Assembly (NCBI GenBank): GCA_040219515.1
Contig: JAVJSI010000009.1
Coordinates: 186,001 to 250,000 of the forward strand
DNA length: 64,000 nt
Origin: Acidimicrobiales bacterium
GTDB taxonomy: Bacteria > Actinomycetota > Acidimicrobiia > Acidimicrobiales > Aldehydirespiratoraceae
Direction of reading: 5' to 3'
Within the stretch, counting starts at the first letter, position 1; every line of letters starts with the position of its first letter. Below, piece by piece: positions 61,130 through 64,000 of the stretch. The translations under genes were made by a program, and so were the position numbers. The notes below the pieces were generated by a model, which was given only the letters and a program-made list of their open reading frames with translations, had not been told where the DNA came from and did not search any database.

Positions 61130-62712
61130 ACGGCGTGTCAATCAACAGTGAGGTTGCGATTCGCCGCGTCGGGTGCATCGTGGTCGGATCCGGCATCGCC
61201 GGTCTCAGCGCTGCGCTGGCCCATGGCGACTGTGTCGTGATCTCCAAGACGGCCACCGGCGACGGTTCGAGCCGATGGGCCCAGGGCGGAATCGCCGCAG
61301 CCGTCGGCGACGACGACCATCCGGGCCGCCACGCAGCCGACACCCAAGAGGTGAGCGGCGGCCTCGGCCGAGCCGAGATCGCCGAACTCGTCACCATGGC
61401 TGCGCCCGACCGCATCGCGTGGCTGATCTCTCTCGGCGCCGAGTTCGACACGGCCGACGATGGCACCCTCACGCTCGGCCGCGAGGCCGGCCACGACCGG
61501 CGGCGCATCGTCCACGCCAACGGCGACGCGACCGGTGCCGAAGTCATGCGCACACTGGTCGCCGCCACCGTTGCCCGCAACGACATCGAACGTCTCGACG
61601 ACACCCTGGTCCTCGACCTGTTGCGTGACGGCGAGCGCATCGTGGGCGTGCTCACCGTCGATGCCGACCGGCGTCTGGTGGCCATCGTTGCGCCCAGCGT
61701 CGTCCTGGCCACCGGCGGCATCGGCCGCCTCTACCTGCACACGACGAATCCCGGCGAGGTGACCGGCGACGGAATGGCCATGGCGGCTCGAGCCGGCGCG
61801 GCGATCGGCGACCCCGAGTTCGTGCAGTTCCATCCCACGGCCCTCCATACCGCCCTCGATCCCATGCCGCTGCTCACCGAAGCGCTGCGCGGCGAAGGCG
61901 CCATCCTCGTCGATGCCCACGGGCACCGGTACATGCGTGACGTTCACCCCGATGCAGAACTCGCCCCACGCGATGTCGTCGCCCGCGAGAACTGGCAGCA
62001 ACGCCAGCGTGGCCCGATCTACCTGGATGCCCGGTCCATCGGCCCCGACTTTCCCGAGCGGTTCCCCACCGTGTGGGCCATCGCCCGACGGGCCGGACTC
62101 GACCCCCGTGTCGATCTCCTGCCGGTCTCACCGGCCGAGCACTACCACATGGGCGGTATCGCCACCGACGACGACGGCCGCAGCTCGCTGCCTGGCCTCT
62201 TCGCGTGCGGCGAAGCCGCCTCGACCGGCCTCCACGGTGCCAACCGGCTGGCCAGCAACTCGCTCCTCGAAGGCCTGGTCTTCGGCGCCCGGGTCGCCGA
62301 GCAGATGCGCCTGGACGCCACCGATTGGATCGCCCCGACCAGGGTCTCCGTGCCCGACACCGCGCTCCGGGTCGACCTCGATCACCGCGGCGACGCCGAC
62401 ATCGAAGCCCTGCGCCGGACCATGTGGGACGACGTCGGCGTGGTCCGCGACGCCACCGGAATGACCCGGGCCGCTCGCATCATCGCCGAGCTCGAGCCCC
62501 GGCTCGCCACCCACCCGATCGGCCGCAACCTCGTCGAGAGCGCCCGATTGCTGACCGATGCCGCCCTCGCCCGCACCGAGTCGCGCGGCAGCCATCATCG
62601 GCGGGACTTCCCCGGCGCCGATGACCGCGGCGTCCACACGACCGTCCACCCCGACCCGGCACCGTCGACGACCATCATCGTCGATCGCGAGCCGTCACGA
62701 GCAGGCGCATGA
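61126..62712 (+). CDS. nadB: L-aspartate oxidase
   Basis: 528 residues. FAD-binding GCIVVGSGIAGLSAALA, then GDGSSRWAQGGIAAAVGDDDHPG, FVQFHPTALH, substrate-site residues in YHMGGIATDDDGRSSLPGLFACGEAASTGLHGANRLASNSLLEGLVFG, and a C-terminal helical domain. It oxidises L-aspartate to iminoaspartate. The ATG overlaps the nadA stop (ATGA) and its own stop overlaps nadC, so the three are coupled. The last about 35 residues are variable. Confidence 0.95.
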   Translation: MNGVSINSEVAIRRVGCIVVGSGIAGLSAALAHGDCVVISKTATGDGSSRWAQGGIAAAVGDDDHPGRHAADTQEVSGGLGRAEIAELVTMAAPDRIAWLISLGAEFDTADDGTLTLGREAGHDRRRIVHANGDATGAEVMRTLVAATVARNDIERLDDTLVLDLLRDGERIVGVLTVDADRRLVAIVAPSVVLATGGIGRLYLHTTNPGEVTGDGMAMAARAGAAIGDPEFVQFHPTALHTALDPMPLLTEALRGEGAILVDAHGHRYMRDVHPDAELAPRDVVARENWQQRQRGPIYLDARSIGPDFPERFPTVWAIARRAGLDPRVDLLPVSPAEHYHMGGIATDDDGRSSLPGLFACGEAASTGLHGANRLASNSLLEGLVFGARVAEQMRLDATDWIAPTRVSVPDTALRVDLDHRGDADIEALRRTMWDDVGVVRDATGMTRAARIIAELEPRLATHPIGRNLVESARLLTDAALARTESRGSHHRRDFPGADDRGVHTTVHPDPAPSTTIIVDREPSRAGA

Positions 62713-63572
62713 CCGGCTCGTCGGAGCACAACCTGATGCCGCCGCCGGCCCACGAGGTCGAGAACGTCCTGCGACGCGCGCTCGTCGAGGACCTCGCACA
62801 GGGCGGTGATCTCACCAGTGCCGCCCTCGTACCGCCCTCGGCAACGACCCGGGGCCGCGTGGTCGCCCGGGCCGCCGGCACGATCGCCGGCCTCCACATC
62901 GGTCTCGCGGTGTTCGACCTCGTCGACGGGGACGTCTCGATCACCGCGCTTGCGAGCGACGGCGATCGTGTCGAAGCAGGCACCACGCTGGCCACGCTCG
63001 ACGGCTCGAGTCGCGCCATTCTCACCGGCGAACGCACCTGCCTGAACATCCTCGGTCACCTCAGCGGCATCGCCACCAGCACCCGCTCGGTGGTGGACGC
63101 GGTGTCCGACACCCGAACCCGCATCGCCGACACCCGCAAGACCACCCCCGGGCTCCGTGCCCTCGAGAAGTACGCGGTGCGATGCGGTGGCGGCATGAAC
63201 CATCGCTTCGGGCTGCACGACGCAGTGATGATCAAGGACAACCACCTCGTTGTCGCTGCGTCGCCGGCCGACGCCGTGCGCAGAGTCCGCTCGACCGTGG
63301 GCCACACCGTGTCGATCACCATCGAGGTCGATCGGCTCGACCAGATCGAGAGTGCAGTCGACGGCGGTGCCGACATCATCCTGCTCGACAACCTCCGTGG
63401 CGACGACCTCCGGCGTGCGGTCGAGCTCGTGGGTGGACGCGCCGTCACCGAGGCATCCGGCAACATCACCCTCGAGACCGCGGCGGCCGTTGCGGCATCC
63501 GGCGTGGACGTGATCTCGCTGGGATGGATCACCCACTCCGCACCGCGTCTCGACGTCGCCCTCGATCTCTGA
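62709..63572 (+). CDS. nadC: Nicotinate-nucleotide pyrophosphorylase (quinolinate phosphoribosyltransferase)
   Basis: 287 residues. LVEDLAQGGDLTSAALVPPS, GERTCLNILGHLSGIAT, the PRPP/substrate-binding TRKTTPGLRALEKYAVRCGGG and HRFGLHDAVMIKDNHL, then ITIEVDRLDQ and LLDNLRGDDL. It makes nicotinate mononucleotide from quinolinate and PRPP. ATGA overlap with nadB completes the nadABC operon. Confidence 0.95.
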   Translation: MTGSSEHNLMPPPAHEVENVLRRALVEDLAQGGDLTSAALVPPSATTRGRVVARAAGTIAGLHIGLAVFDLVDGDVSITALASDGDRVEAGTTLATLDGSSRAILTGERTCLNILGHLSGIATSTRSVVDAVSDTRTRIADTRKTTPGLRALEKYAVRCGGGMNHRFGLHDAVMIKDNHLVVAASPADAVRRVRSTVGHTVSITIEVDRLDQIESAVDGGADIILLDNLRGDDLRRAVELVGGRAVTEASGNITLETAAAVAASGVDVISLGWITHSAPRLDVALDL

Positions 63573-63586
63573 TCGGACCGGTGGCC

Positions 63587-63592
63587 TAGAGT
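63587..63592 (+). promoter_or_regulatory. -10 box TAGAGT, leaderless start at 63600
   Basis: TAGAGT ends 7 bases before ATG 63600. Confidence 0.45.
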
Positions 63593-63599
63593 CGTCGAC

Positions 63600-64000
63600 A
63601 TGGCGACCCCGACGAGAGAGCCCACCCCGAACGACGGCAGCCGTCACGCCACACCCGCCGACACGGACCAGCTGATCGACACGTTGGTCGAGGCCTTCCT
63701 CACCGACCCGTTCTGGGTCCACTTCATGCCCGACCCCGAACGAGATGGGTTCGCCTCGCCGGTCGGCCTTCGCGACGTCATGATCGCCGAGGTCGGGTCA
63801 TATCTCATCCACGGCCACACGCACATGATCGACGGGCGGGCAGCCGCATTGTGGACGCCGCCGGGCATTCGCTCCGACGACGACGCGCTGGCCGAGGCGT
63901 TCGGCCGACACGTGGCCGCGGCGTTGCTCGAGGCGGCCATGCCCCACTTCATCGAGATGGAGGAGCACCGGCCGACCGAGCCGCACTTCTATCTCCACCT
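63600..64000 (+). CDS. GNAT-family acetyltransferase, N-terminal part
   Basis: The visible 133 residues run off the right edge. After a polar N-terminus, LIDTLVEAFLTDPFWVHFMPD and AALWTPPGI followed by EEHRPTEPHFYLHL match acetyltransferases in which HFYL(H/A)L leads into the acetyl-CoA site, which lies outside the window. Likely unrelated to NAD synthesis, as it has its own TAGAGT box. Substrate unknown. Confidence 0.7.
   Translation, partial: MATPTREPTPNDGSRHATPADTDQLIDTLVEAFLTDPFWVHFMPDPERDGFASPVGLRDVMIAEVGSYLIHGHTHMIDGRAAALWTPPGIRSDDDALAEAFGRHVAAALLEAAMPHFIEMEEHRPTEPHFYLH

Overview
This is a GC-rich, gene-dense actinobacterial chromosome segment, most likely from the class Acidimicrobiia (Ilumatobacter-like; inferred from gene content, not from a tree). 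The evidence is the steroid-ring genes at the left edge, two very small mycobacterial-type ribosomal proteins (bS22, bL37), the actinobacterial orders prs-rplY-pth-mfd-mazG-eno-ftsB and rsmI-metG-tatD-rpf-rsmA-ispE, and cysteine-bearing S-layer-like repeats of a kind common in this class. No phage, plasmid, insertion sequence or CRISPR array is visible.

Layout. 0-2.3 kb: hsaE (cut by the window edge), hsaD and hsaA of cholesterol/steroid ring degradation. 2.4-8.6 kb: a lipoprotein, a 3Fe-4S ferredoxin, an SDR and an MDR dehydrogenase, a secreted RCC1-repeat protein with an SLH-like tail, an MmcQ/YjbR protein, dodecin and TrmO. 8.7-11.4 kb: a PAS-GGDEF gene broken by an internal deletion with frameshift, tRNA-Leu(UAA) and a tandem universal stress protein. 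11.5-16.6 kb: a RecB-type nuclease with an AddB-like cysteine pattern, a shortened ASCH protein, an MFS exporter, a crotonase and an acyl-CoA synthetase. 16.6-25.6 kb: a GNAT, ppx, DUF501, CoxG-like, MobA-like and split XdhC genes (accessory factors of molybdenum hydroxylases whose catalytic subunits are absent here), a hemolysin III-type membrane protein, an Lrp regulator and a three-gene ABC exporter. 25.6-43.6 kb: the housekeeping core (ftsB, eno, mazG, a parvulin lipoprotein, mfd, pth, rplY, prs, tRNA-Gln, bS22, ispE, rsmA, rpf, tatD, metG, rmuC, rsmI, DUF192). 43.6-53.5 kb: an acyl-ACP desaturase with a palindromic operator, ychF, a PHP-domain protein, bL37 with a clear terminator, a DCC-family protein, a crotonase, a secreted serine hydrolase with two near-identical SLH-like modules, a split ADP-forming acyl-CoA synthetase, and a queuosine-salvage protein (Qng1/DUF2419). 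53.6-63.6 kb: a BMP-type nucleoside ABC importer whose last gene is an NrtR-type NAD regulator, followed by nadA-nadB-nadC behind a candidate operator. A GNAT gene is cut by the right edge.

Working together: the right-hand 11 kb links nucleoside uptake, queuosine hydrolysis and NAD synthesis under one candidate regulator, and is the most interesting region. A window-wide pattern is that about twenty genes have a TAnnnT-like box ending 6-8 bases before the start codon with no Shine-Dalgarno sequence, as expected for leaderless mRNAs. Many operon genes are coupled by ATGA or GTGA overlaps. No stretch over 300 bases lacks a feature; the longest inter-CDS gap (35809-36120) holds tRNA-Gln and a hairpin.
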